Shown here in pieces: positions 31,445-40,005 of a DNA stretch of 40,005 bases; position 1 is the first letter of the stretch, and each line of letters opens with the position of its first letter. The position numbers were made by a program, and so were the translations under genes. Under the pieces are notes generated by a model. It searched no databases. It was not told the origin of the DNA and saw only the letters and a program-made list of their open reading frames with translations. The stretch covers positions 1 through 40,005 of the forward strand of contig CADCNV010000010.1 of assembly GCA_902802825.1 (NCBI GenBank), in the 5' to 3' direction. The DNA is from an uncultured bacterium. Its GTDB lineage: Bacteria; Cyanobacteriota; Vampirovibrionia; Gastranaerophilales; Gastranaerophilaceae.

Positions 31445-32443
31445 ATGACAATACTTGATGAAGATATTCAGAATATAATAAAAGATTTTGATATGTCTGT
31501 TTTTAAAGACAAGGTTATTTTGGTTACAGGAGCAACAGGACTGATTGGTAAACTTTGTGTAAAAAGTTTATTAAACAGCGGTTATAACGTCAAAGTAATT
31601 GCGCTTGTCAGAAATCCTCAAAAAGCAGAAAAAATATTTGGAACTAATCATAATTTGCAATTACTTGTACAGGATATAAATGATAAAATTACAACCGACA
31701 TAAAAGCTGATTATATTATTCACGGAGCAAGCGTTACGTCTTCAGCGGACTTTGTAAATAAACCGGTTGAAACAATTATGACCGCCATAAACGGGACAAA
31801 AAATGTTCTTGAATATGCCAAAACAAGCAATATTAAAGGAATGGTTTATTTATCATCACTTGAAGTTTACGGAATTCCGGCAAATCCAAACGTAAAAGAA
31901 AATAACTACGGATTTATTGATATTTTGAACCCGAGAAGCAGCTACTCAGAAGGCAAAAAAATTGTAGAAACACTATGCTCATCATATGCGAGCGAATATA
32001 ATGTTCCCGTCAAAATTGCAAGGTTATCACAAACTTTCGGTGCGGGAGTAGATAAAAATGATAACCGTGTTTTTGCGCAATTTGTAAAAAGCGTAATAAA
32101 CAAAGAAAATATAATTCTGCACACAAAAGGAGAAACGGCAAGAAATTACTGCTACACAACCGATGCGGTAAGAGCAATATTTACGGTTCTTTTTAAAGGT
32201 GAAACAGCTCAGGCATACAATATTGCAAATAAAAACACCTACATAACAATCGCAGATATGGCAAAATCATTAGAAAACGAACACACAAAAGTCGTTTTTG
32301 ATATTGACGACAAGAACAGGGGCTTTAATCCTACCATGCAAATTTGCCTGAATACAGATAAACTTGAGCAATTAAACTGGAGTGCAAAAATTGATTTAGT
32401 CGAAATGTTTGAGCGGACAATAAAATCAATGCAGGAAGAATAG
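31445..32443 (+). CDS. NAD-dependent epimerase/dehydratase (extended SDR)
   Basis: The Rossmann motif VILVTGATGLIGKLC is near residue 20. The catalytic region has YLSSLEVYG (serine near 140) and a YSEGK pair (tyrosine and lysine) near 175. ARNYCYTTDAVRAI near 235 is the typical extended-SDR substrate-site stretch. The product is 332 aa. Such enzymes act on nucleotide-linked sugars or, in the Bcs1-type fusions of Haemophilus, a different SDR reduces ribulose-5-phosphate next to a TarI domain. Here the extended form argues more for an NDP-sugar, yet its position two bases after the TarI-like gene suggests it supplies or modifies the same precursor. Substrate unknown. Confidence 0.82.
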   Translation: MTILDEDIQNIIKDFDMSVFKDKVILVTGATGLIGKLCVKSLLNSGYNVKVIALVRNPQKAEKIFGTNHNLQLLVQDINDKITTDIKADYIIHGASVTSSADFVNKPVETIMTAINGTKNVLEYAKTSNIKGMVYLSSLEVYGIPANPNVKENNYGFIDILNPRSSYSEGKKIVETLCSSYASEYNVPVKIARLSQTFGAGVDKNDNRVFAQFVKSVINKENIILHTKGETARNYCYTTDAVRAIFTVLFKGETAQAYNIANKNTYITIADMAKSLENEHTKVVFDIDDKNRGFNPTMQICLNTDKLEQLNWSAKIDLVEMFERTIKSMQEE

Positions 32444-32444
32444 A

Positions 32445-33527
32445 ATGGGAAAATTAAAAAATATCGAATTTTTAAGAGTATTTTTAATTTCTGTTATTGT
32501 TTTTTTGCATACAACAGCTTACGGGTCATGGTCTTTACTTGTAAATTTCCCTGATATCGCACCGCTGAAAATCTTTCACAAAATATTCATTCAGGGGAAT
32601 AACAGCGTAGAGGGCTTTTTTATAATAGCAGGTTTTTTGTTGATATACACTTTAAAAAATCAATCCATAAAAGATTTTATTAAAAAGAAATATATAAGAT
32701 TATCACCTGTAATAATTTTTGCAGTTATAATTTGTATAATCGCATCATTTTGGCATGCAATAAAACTGCGTTTTTGGGACGATATCCTTGTAATGTTACT
32801 ATTAAACGACTTCGGAATCTGCTTGGCACACGGAACAACTCCGACATTGTGGTTTACTTCTGCTCTTTTTGCGGGACTATTAATATATTTCCTCATAAGC
32901 AAAATATCTGCGAAAAAACTTAAATCAATACTGTTTATAATTCTTCCGGTGACTGCATACGGAATTTTAGAATATTTTCAGCACGGAAGTTTTTCTACCC
33001 CGCACAAAAACTATATGTATATTTTCAATGTCGGCTTTTTAAGAGCAGTCGGCGGAATCGGTATCGGAACAATTATTGCGCACATTTATAAAAAATACAT
33101 AGACAGAATCAGAAAATATGTTTTAAATATTATTGCAACCATTGGTATAAATATAGCCGAATTCGGGCTATTAAGTTTTGTTGTATGGTGGCTTCTTATC
33201 CCTCATAAACAACTTAACTGCATATATTTTGTAATTGCGTTTGCACTGTTACTTTTGGTTTTCACATTTAAAAAAGGTATAATTTCAAAAATTACAAACA
33301 AAGATATATGGGTAAAACTCGGGAAATACCAATACTCTATATATGTTATTCACTCAGTTGTCGGCAAAATTTTAATCAACACCGCATGGCTTACACATCC
33401 GAATTTTGTAAAAACACATCCTTATAGTACAATATCAGTAATAATTTTCGCAATTTTGGCATCAGGATATCTGACATATAATTTTGTTGAAAAACCTTGC
33501 ACAAAGTATTTAAAGAAATTTATATAA
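32445..33527 (+). CDS. Membrane acyltransferase, acyltransferase-3 (OafA) family
   Basis: The protein starts GKLKNIEFLRVFLISVIVFLHTTAYG, with the arginine and histidine typical of the acyltransferase-3 active site. It continues with NNSVEGFFIIAGFLLIY near residue 50 and about ten membrane helices, including YSIYVIHSVVGKIL near 305. Members O-acetylate or succinylate surface glycans such as O-antigen. The product is 360 aa. It lies one base after the SDR gene and one base before the msbA-like gene, in a single transcript, so it probably decorates the same glycan. Confidence 0.9.
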   Translation: MGKLKNIEFLRVFLISVIVFLHTTAYGSWSLLVNFPDIAPLKIFHKIFIQGNNSVEGFFIIAGFLLIYTLKNQSIKDFIKKKYIRLSPVIIFAVIICIIASFWHAIKLRFWDDILVMLLLNDFGICLAHGTTPTLWFTSALFAGLLIYFLISKISAKKLKSILFIILPVTAYGILEYFQHGSFSTPHKNYMYIFNVGFLRAVGGIGIGTIIAHIYKKYIDRIRKYVLNIIATIGINIAEFGLLSFVVWWLLIPHKQLNCIYFVIAFALLLLVFTFKKGIISKITNKDIWVKLGKYQYSIYVIHSVVGKILINTAWLTHPNFVKTHPYSTISVIIFAILASGYLTYNFVEKPCTKYLKKFI

Positions 33528-33528
33528 A

Positions 33529-35313
33529 ATGGGAATACTAAATAAAATAAAAACTAAATTTGATGAAAAATACGGCAATAATGAAAATTACCACAGCTTG
33601 TCAGTGATTTTACCGTATTTTAAACCGTATTTAAAAAGAACATTTTTAGCACTCGGATTAGCAATACCGATTGGCGCATTAGATGCGGTTATTGCACTCG
33701 CTCTGAAACCGTATATGGATATTGTAATGATGGATAAGCACATGCAATCAGCATGGTATCTGCCGATTTTGATTGTTGTTTTTACAACGGTTCAGGGCGG
33801 ATTAAATTATCTTGCAACATATATGAACGATTGGGTCGGGGGCAAGGTAACAAATGATTTGAAAATAACACTTTATTCAAAACTTATGCGACAGGCACCG
33901 GGATTTTTTGAGAAACAAACTTCAGGTAAAATTTTAAAGGCATATAACAATGATGCGGAAAAATCCTGCAGCGGGCTGTTAAGCAATATGAAAACGTGTA
34001 TTTCAAGATTTTTCTCATCATTATCATTGGTAGGAGTTCTTTTCTATAACTCGTGGAAACTTGCCATAATTGCAGTCGCCGTTCTCACTTGCGCAATGAT
34101 ACCGCTCGTAAAAATAAAATCTGCAATCAAAGATGTTTATAACCGCTCTGAAGGCGAAAATGCAAAAGTTCTGACAACTTATAATGAGGCATTTTCGGGG
34201 AATAAAGTAATTTCCGGATACAACTTATACGATTTTAAAGAAAATCAATTTAAAAAACTTGTTAACACCGTATTCGGGCTTAAAATGAAAATCACTCAGC
34301 ATGTAAGCTGGCTTTCACCGCTGATGCATATTATTGTATCAATCGGAATTGCGCTTGTAATCGGTTTAGGCAGCTATTTCATAGTCAAAGGGGAGCTTAG
34401 TGCGGGACAATTTGTTTCTTTCATAACTGCACTCATAATGCTGTATACCCCGATAAAAGGGCTCGGCAACAACGCAAAAAACATCTCGACATGCCTTTGT
34501 GCAATGGAAAGAGTTGTTTCTAAACTCGAAAAAATTCCTGCAATTAAAGATAGTGAAGGAGCAATTAATTTTCCTGACTTTAAAGATAAAATTGAGTTTA
34601 AAGACATCAAATTTTCTTATGTCAAAGGGAAACGAGTTTTAAACGGCATAAGTTTGGAAGTGAAAAAAGGTGAGACAATAGCATTCGTTGGGAATTCCGG
34701 CGGAGGCAAAACAACGCTGGTTAATCTTTTACCTCGGTTTTATAATGTCAAAAACGGCGATTTAACTTTTGACGGCATTTCAGTTAATTCAATAAAAGTA
34801 GATTCATTAAGACAAAATGTTGCGGTTGTATTTCAGGATAATTTTTTGTTTGAGGGAACTATCAGGGAAAATATAGCCATCGGGAACCTTAATGCAAGTG
34901 AGGATGAAATTTGGCAGGCAGTGCAGCAATCTTATTTGGAAGAATTTGTGAATTCGCTTGATAATGGCTTAGACACACAAATCGGGGAACGCGGTATGCT
35001 TTTGTCCGGAGGGCAAAAACAGCGAATCGGTATTGCAAGGGCATTTCTAAAAAATGCACCTATACTTGTTCTTGATGAAGCAACATCTGCTCTGGATAAT
35101 CAGTCAGAGCATATAGTTCAGCAGGCAATAGAAAACTTAATGAAAGACAGAACAGTATTTGTAATTGCTCACAGATTGACGACAATTCAAAATGCGGATA
35201 GAATTGCAGTAATTAATCACGGGAACTTAACCGAACTCGGCACCCACGAAGAATTAATGAATATCCCTGACGGGGAGTATAAAAAACTTTATCAGATGCA
35301 ATTTAATCATTAA
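33529..35313 (+). CDS. Lipid/LPS exporter, MsbA-type ABC half-transporter
   Basis: The 594-aa protein has an N-terminal six-helix ABC exporter domain (residues ~30-330) and a nucleotide-binding domain. The latter shows Walker A GNSGGGKTT near 392, the signature LSGGQKQRIGIARAFL near 492, Walker B ILVLDEATSALD near 515 and the switch histidine in VIAHRLTT near 548. MsbA and related half-transporters flip lipid A-core or lipid-linked glycans to the periplasmic face. Its place at the end of the WaaA-to-polyol-phosphate run suggests flipping of LPS or a decorated lipid. A weak terminator overlaps its stop codon. Confidence 0.88.
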   Translation: MGILNKIKTKFDEKYGNNENYHSLSVILPYFKPYLKRTFLALGLAIPIGALDAVIALALKPYMDIVMMDKHMQSAWYLPILIVVFTTVQGGLNYLATYMNDWVGGKVTNDLKITLYSKLMRQAPGFFEKQTSGKILKAYNNDAEKSCSGLLSNMKTCISRFFSSLSLVGVLFYNSWKLAIIAVAVLTCAMIPLVKIKSAIKDVYNRSEGENAKVLTTYNEAFSGNKVISGYNLYDFKENQFKKLVNTVFGLKMKITQHVSWLSPLMHIIVSIGIALVIGLGSYFIVKGELSAGQFVSFITALIMLYTPIKGLGNNAKNISTCLCAMERVVSKLEKIPAIKDSEGAINFPDFKDKIEFKDIKFSYVKGKRVLNGISLEVKKGETIAFVGNSGGGKTTLVNLLPRFYNVKNGDLTFDGISVNSIKVDSLRQNVAVVFQDNFLFEGTIRENIAIGNLNASEDEIWQAVQQSYLEEFVNSLDNGLDTQIGERGMLLSGGQKQRIGIARAFLKNAPILVLDEATSALDNQSEHIVQQAIENLMKDRTVFVIAHRLTTIQNADRIAVINHGNLTELGTHEELMNIPDGEYKKLYQMQFNH

Positions 35314-35334
35314 GATGAGTAATGATTCTATTTT
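35304..35334 (+). terminator. Weak intrinsic terminator of the msbA-like gene
   Basis: AATCATT (35304-35310) pairs with AATGATT (35320-35326), followed by CTATTTTT. The stem is only seven AT-rich base pairs and overlaps the stop codon, so termination may be partial. Confidence 0.4.
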
Positions 35335-35350
35335 TAATAAGCATGTAGCA

Positions 35351-35686
35351 TGTAGGTTGGGTGAAACCCAACTTTAGAAAGAAAAAAGTAAGCAAGGTAG
35401 GATATAATTTTTACATTACATACATGTTGGTCAAGTATGCCCAACCTACATTCTGCGGAGGAGTGAGATTTTTACTTCATTTTCATTCTGAAGTTTACTA
35501 AGCGAATCAAAAATTTTGTCATTCTGAACTTGTTTCAGAATCTTAAAATTTTTGCGTGAGCCGGTATGCATAGAAAATACCGAATCGCTGTTTCGAAATC
35601 TATCAATTTAACAAAACTAATAGACCCTGAAACGAGTTCAGGGTGACAGTTTCCTGAAATTATTGTTGGGTTCCACCCAACCTACA
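35351..35686. repeat. Intergenic cluster of palindromic repeats
   Basis: This gene-free spacer between convergent genes holds two repeat families. First are three GTTGGG-type palindromes, at 35351-35374, 35425-35450 and 35664-35686; the last two share cores with the pair at 17899-17950. Second is a 27-nt palindromic element at 35517-35543, repeated in inverted orientation at 35622-35648. Both copies contain CTGAACT(T/C)GTTTCAG with compensating changes on each side (ATT/AAT versus ACC/GGT), so the hairpin is conserved. No gene or classical transposon end is visible. Confidence 0.75.
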
Positions 35687-35696
35687 AACTACACAG

Positions 35697-38600
35697 TTAT
35701 TTCCCTTCAGGATAATACTCTACATAACAATTAGGATAATGACCATATTGAATAGATCCTGAAGGAGTTCCTGAAGCGACAGAATATCCGCCAAGATTAG
35801 AAGGACTTATTATCTCACAGCGACTAAAATAGATATTACAATCACTTCCACTACTGTTACATATAGTTCTTGCTTGCCATGTTCCACTATGGACTTGTGC
35901 ATTAGCACATGCATTTTTTGCAAGCCCTAATCCCGTTTCATATCTTACATCAGAATATCCTTCTCCTGGTTTTGCACAAATATAAGCAACATACCCCCTA
36001 TAACTACTCATATTATTATAATTTGAAGTATTATTATACGAAATACTACAACCACTTGTATTACAACTCCATTTTACATAAGGTTTACTACCATTACCCC
36101 CTGGAGTAGGTGTAGGAATAACAGTACCACCGCATTCATATTTTGGTCCTGCAAATTTGCATTTATTGTTCTCAGATTTAGAATAACTGCATGACAAATT
36201 GTCATTATTAACAATAGTTACTTCGGCATTATATTCATTATAATTAGAAATAAGATCAGGCGAATAACTTTCCGAGAAATACTGATTTGCGCTATGAACA
36301 CTGATACCAACACTCGTTATCGCTTTTATGTCGGAGAATGTTGAAGAACTGCCTGAATTTACTGCTCCTCCATAAGATTGTCCGTTTGTCTTTTTAAAAC
36401 CAAACGATACTGTAACATTTCCGCCTGATACAGAGCATTTTATTGTATTTGAATTCGCCGCAGCCGTAGTAGTTCCATAATTATTGGTTGTTGCAATACG
36501 CACGCAGTTAATAGATATATGTGTACCATTTTGAATTGTACAACTTGTATTAGGAGTGCATTTATCAGGTCCTATCATTTTAGAACAATCATTTTCACTA
36601 ATTTTTTCTAATGTACAATTTGATTTTGTTTTCAAAACAACATTATACTCATTATTACTTAAGAATGAAGGAGTATACCCACTCCTCGAATCGCCAGTCC
36701 AGCCACTCGGAACTTCTGCAAAATATACATCCGTAAAATAATTTATATTCGAACCTAAACTTACTGTATTACCGTGCGTAGTAACGCCATGACCAATCGT
36801 TGAACCTGTAGTCAATTTAGTTAATGGGAAGAAAGTAAAGTGATAAGAATCATTACTTGTTGTCCCGACACAATTAACACTGCTTGAATTAGCAGATGTA
36901 CGTTTACAAGTCAAAGATATTTGTACTCCGGCAGGAACATTGCAACACCTTGATTTAAATGGATGATTATTAGTTATCCAATATTGGCAACATACAGACA
37001 GATAAGACTGTTGTGCATAATCTGTATCACAACATGTTGCAGGATGAGCAGGTGTCCAAGCAGGATTTGAACAACACAAACTCTTTAGTGTGGAATCAGC
37101 GGCAACTGTAGATTCCCCAAAAGAATTACAACAGCCATTTGGTCCGGTTACGTTTTCAGGGCCGGAGAACGTATAAGTGCCATTTTGCCAAGATTTACAC
37201 TTGTTTTCTTCCCCGCAATAAAAACCCAAACTATCATCTTTATAACTTGAGCAATTCCCTTCGCTACTCGCTTGAGCATCACAAGTATGATCTATATAAT
37301 AAGGATCGTATGCATACACGCCTGTATTTGAAGTTCTGCGTTTGTCACAACAAGACCTGTCACTGCTTGTAGTTGGGAATGACCAACTATGTTCGCCATC
37401 AATCATTCCGCAACAATATTTAGCCCAATCGCCATCAGGGGCATTACCATTTGCACAACACGCCCTTCCTGCACTGCTCGGACTGTATTTCTGATCAGTC
37501 TTGAAATTCGACTTATCAAAACAAGGTAACTGACAAGCAGATTTGTATGTGTCTTTTCCGGATGAATCCAACCCCGTAGTACTATCCACTCCCAATGCCT
37601 TACAACAATAATCATCTGCCATGAAAAACGTCTTGTCACCCGCATTCCACAACTTCTTACAACATGCCTTGTAATCACTGCTTGTATAATCACGACGAGT
37701 ATTCATTGCATTCACTGAGCAACAACCATCTACCCAAGCATTTCCCGTTACATAATTACAACAAGAATCTGTACCGTTTGACCATATATTATGATCGTAA
37801 CGCCACTGACAACAATTCTCGTTATTTTTATATGAATCCTTATTGCAACATCCGTCTTTCCAACTGCTTGAATATTGTGTAGTATTTGTTGAACTGCTGC
37901 AACAATGATCTGGAGCTGAAGTTCCCGTTGCGCTTAAACCACTCCAGCTGCAACAATTATTCTCATTACTGCCGTTATAATCTTTTCCGTTTCCATTACA
38001 ACACTTAGTACCGAACCAACTCGATTTAGATATAGCACTACAACAAGTACTGCTTGCCATACTATTTACATTACAACAATTGGTTGTATCAGTGCCGCCA
38101 CCTGTTACACCACCGCTCCAATCAGCACAACAGGTTTTTGCATAATCAGATGTCGTTCCGCCAGTACCTAATCCTCCCTTATTGCCCGGGCAGCACTTAT
38201 TCTGCCAATTTGTTTCATTCTTATGCGAACTTAATTCTCCACAACAAGAAGTATCAAATGTCGTTGGATATGATACATAACGCTCTTCACAATTACCGCA
38301 ATAAGATTCACTCATTTCACAACATTTTTGTCGGTATGAAGCACCACCATTTGCCCAATTGCTCGCCTTTGCTGCATCACAACAAGCAGTATTCGCTGCT
38401 CCCGTATATACACAACATTTTGAATTCGCTGTATCTGAATAATCCACACCCGAAGATTTACAACACTTTGTTCCCGTCCAGGTACTCGTTGCATTACAAC
38501 AATATTCATTCGCTAACGAAGATACATCACAACATACACTATTTTGCCCGCTTACTTTTGCATTGCCTGATGAATCTTTACAACAATATGAAGCAAAATC

Positions 38601-40005
38601 ACTGATTCCTCCCGGATTCGAACCCACACAACAAACATTCTGCCAATTCGTCTGAGATTTATAGGACGATGCGGTATCCTTACAACATGTTGTATCCAAT
38701 TTAAATGAATTGTAATTATTCAAATACTTCATCTTACAATCAGAACAATAATTCGCATCTATTGCACAACACTCTGCACTCGAGGACTGACAACACATAT
38801 TATTACTGCCACCACCCCAGGTTGCCGTGCCCGTTTTAGTTTTACAACAATATTTCTTATAATCCGCATTAGTCATGCCACTTGGAGGGGTAGATCCGCA
38901 ACATTTTGGCTGCCAAGCTGTTAATAACGTATTGTCTGTAGATAATCTCGAATATACCGTAGTATCAGTACAACATCTCGGGAATGCATATAAACTACTA
39001 TTTCCTGTCTGACTGCGAATAGCACAACTGTCAGGACATACTCCATGATTCTTACAACATGCTAACTTATATGCATCACTTATTGTGTCACTGTTCCCGT
39101 CTCTGTCCTTCCAGCTATCTCCACTGCCTAAATTCTTAAATATTGTACAACACTCTTTGCTCGGATTCGGTGCATCAGGATGACAACAATATTCAGAACT
39201 GTTTCCGTTATTTAAGGTGTAATCCGTTGTATTACTCTTACAACAACTTGATAGGAAAATCGAATTCTTGCTATAACTTGTCGGCATATGACAACAATTC
39301 ACCTGCCATACAGGTAAACTGTTACTCGATGTCGTACAACACTCATTACTCCACTTGGTTGCCGTACAACAATTTGTATTATATGACGCCTTTGAAGGAT
39401 AATTCGCACTACCCTTATGACAACAACCCTTCTGCCAGTTTGTTGTATTCTTTAAACCCGTATAATTACAACAACTCTGTGCTCTTGTGCCTGACCAGCC
39501 ATTCTTATTTGAATCTATATCCGCATTACAACACTGCTCGCTCGGAGTTACTCCCGTTCCACTATAAATAGCGTTTGGCATACAACATTGTTTGTTCCAA
39601 CCTACACTCGTATTATATGCCATACCATCATTCTCATGAGAACAACACTCCGGCTTATTCTTCCATTTGTCATATTTACAACAACGGCGTAATGATTTAC
39701 CTTGTTTTAATGAATCCACTCCGGACTTATTAACAAGATAATTACAGCATAATTCATCTTCTCTTTCATTTGACTGCGCTTTGTTTATTGTACAACAACG
39801 ACTTAATACTTCTGAATTATTACTACGGATACCATATACATCATGATGACAACATCCGTCTAATGTCCCATCTGTTTGCTGCGGTGAATAATATTCCAAA
39901 TGCCCGTACTTCCACTCACAGCACTGATTACTATTGTTCTGCGGTAAACGACAACAATATTCGTTTTTATTATTCGTATTCTTATCACTCGTATCTAAGC
40001 CGTTG
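35697..40005 (-). CDS. Giant Cys-Cys repeat protein, 3' part, extending past the right edge
   Basis: The frame stays open to base 40005, so the start lies outside the window and the TTG at 39899 is not the real start; about 1,435 residues are visible. From the edge to about 36945 the protein is Asn/Ser/Thr/Gly-rich, with about 54 adjacent Cys-Cys pairs by my count. They fall roughly every 19 residues, often with a Trp about 3-6 residues before the pair (NWQKGCC, TWTGTKCC, SSWKDGCC). A few CxxC groups (YCSDC, YCGNC) are interspersed. A ~135-residue supermodule is duplicated (about 38770-38380 and 38330-37895). After the CC region come two related beta-type modules ending in NEYN...GPxxC, a PTPTPGG linker, and a last ~125-residue domain with ordinary cysteines. 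Such cysteine density implies an extracytoplasmic, disulfide-linked protein; a signal peptide would be outside the window. No family is recognised and no sortase or autotransporter signal is seen at the C-terminus. Confidence 0.85.
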   Translation of the reverse strand, partial: NGLDTSDKNTNNKNEYCCRLPQNNSNQCCEWKYGHLEYYSPQQTDGTLDGCCHHDVYGIRSNNSEVLSRCCTINKAQSNEREDELCCNYLVNKSGVDSLKQGKSLRRCCKYDKWKNKPECCSHENDGMAYNTSVGWNKQCCMPNAIYSGTGVTPSEQCCNADIDSNKNGWSGTRAQSCCNYTGLKNTTNWQKGCCHKGSANYPSKASYNTNCCTATKWSNECCTTSSNSLPVWQVNCCHMPTSYSKNSIFLSSCCKSNTTDYTLNNGNSSEYCCHPDAPNPSKECCTIFKNLGSGDSWKDRDGNSDTISDAYKLACCKNHGVCPDSCAIRSQTGNSSLYAFPRCCTDTTVYSRLSTDNTLLTAWQPKCCGSTPPSGMTNADYKKYCCKTKTGTATWGGGSNNMCCQSSSAECCAIDANYCSDCKMKYLNNYNSFKLDTTCCKDTASSYKSQTNWQNVCCVGSNPGGISDFASYCCKDSSGNAKVSGQNSVCCDVSSLANEYCCNATSTWTGTKCCKSSGVDYSDTANSKCCVYTGAANTACCDAAKASNWANGGASYRQKCCEMSESYCGNCEERYVSYPTTFDTSCCGELSSHKNETNWQNKCCPGNKGGLGTGGTTSDYAKTCCADWSGGVTGGGTDTTNCCNVNSMASSTCCSAISKSSWFGTKCCNGNGKDYNGSNENNCCSWSGLSATGTSAPDHCCSSSTNTTQYSSSWKDGCCNKDSYKNNENCCQWRYDHNIWSNGTDSCCNYVTGNAWVDGCCSVNAMNTRRDYTSSDYKACCKKLWNAGDKTFFMADDYCCKALGVDSTTGLDSSGKDTYKSACQLPCFDKSNFKTDQKYSPSSAGRACCANGNAPDGDWAKYCCGMIDGEHSWSFPTTSSDRSCCDKRRTSNTGVYAYDPYYIDHTCDAQASSEGNCSSYKDDSLGFYCGEENKCKSWQNGTYTFSGPENVTGPNGCCNSFGESTVAADSTLKSLCCSNPAWTPAHPATCCDTDYAQQSYLSVCCQYWITNNHPFKSRCCNVPAGVQISLTCKRTSANSSSVNCVGTTSNDSYHFTFFPLTKLTTGSTIGHGVTTHGNTVSLGSNINYFTDVYFAEVPSGWTGDSRSGYTPSFLSNNEYNVVLKTKSNCTLEKISENDCSKMIGPDKCTPNTSCTIQNGTHISINCVRIATTNNYGTTTAAANSNTIKCSVSGGNVTVSFGFKKTNGQSYGGAVNSGSSSTFSDIKAITSVGISVHSANQYFSESYSPDLISNYNEYNAEVTIVNNDNLSCSYSKSENNKCKFAGPKYECGGTVIPTPTPGGNGSKPYVKWSCNTSGCSISYNNTSNYNNMSSYRGYVAYICAKPGEGYSDVRYETGLGLAKNACANAQVHSGTWQARTICNSSGSDCNIYFSRCEIISPSNLGGYSVASGTPSGSIQYGHYPNCYVEYYPEGK

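Noticed and set aside
35697..39899. Several plus-strand frames opposite the CC-repeat gene (for example 38054-38605 and 39143-39571)
   Set aside because: They are antisense shadows created by the biased TGT-TGT codons of the real gene; their products are Asn/His/Tyr/Leu-rich without domains or ribosome-binding sites.
35697..40005. Diversity-generating retroelement target in the CC protein
   Set aside because: No reverse transcriptase, template repeat or adenine-specific substitution pattern is visible; the repeats are ordinary diverged protein modules.
35697..40005. CRISPR-like array, because of the regularly spaced ACAACA on the plus strand
   Set aside because: The spacing varies, the repeated core is only the six bases of two Cys codons, and a long open frame explains the pattern.

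Overview
The window is AT-rich, densely coded DNA from a diderm bacterium. It carries Kdo transferase (WaaA), LptB with an LptF/G permease, a heptose-1-P adenylyltransferase, an MsbA-type exporter, flagellar rod genes, LL-diaminopimelate aminotransferase (DapL) and type I glutamine synthetase. Together with many family-less secreted or membrane proteins, this fits a gut Vampirovibrionia (Melainabacteria, Gastranaerophilales-like). That assignment is an inference from gene content and style, not from a marker phylogeny. No rRNA, tRNA, CRISPR array, transposase or phage gene was seen.

Layout. 1-3.5 kb: two unrecognised membrane proteins (the first cut by the left edge), with a hidden 57-aa gene and REP-like repeats between them. 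3.6-9.7 kb: housekeeping genes anmK, a lone DUF2229-type protein, panD, glnA, a ribbon-helix-helix regulator, dapL and a small secreted Cys-rich protein. 9.8-13.4 kb: a uridine-kinase-like gene, a 56-aa gene behind a sigma-28-like promoter, a frameshifted glycine-zipper gene and a secreted VWA protein. 13.4-17.4 kb (minus): rplS-rbgA, then lptB-lptF/G-NAGPA. 17.4-18.6 kb: repeat-rich spacer with one small Ala-rich gene. 18.6-20.9 kb: four flagellar rod genes behind a sigma-28-like site. 21-24.7 kb (minus): folK, a YhiN-type flavoprotein, an HNH-like protein and hldE (C-terminal type). 24.8-35.3 kb (plus): waaA, a GH13-like protein, then a tight run licD - CDP-polyol phosphotransferase - tarI-like - SDR - acyltransferase - msbA-like. 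35.3-35.7 kb: palindromic repeats. 35.7-40.0 kb (minus): the 3' part of a giant gene whose product has about 54 Cys-Cys pairs and runs off the right edge.

How it fits together. Most genes serve the envelope: lipid A-Kdo assembly (WaaA), heptose activation, LPS transport (LptB/LptF), flipping (MsbA-like), and an apparently teichoic-like phosphopolyol decoration pathway (TarI-like, LicD, TagF-like) in an LPS organism. The most unusual item is the CC-repeat giant at the right end. Further points of interest are two sigma-28-like promoters, a divergent folK/waaA pair that looks leaderless in both directions, an anmK ribosome-binding site buried in the upstream terminator, and dispersed palindromic and octamer repeat families.
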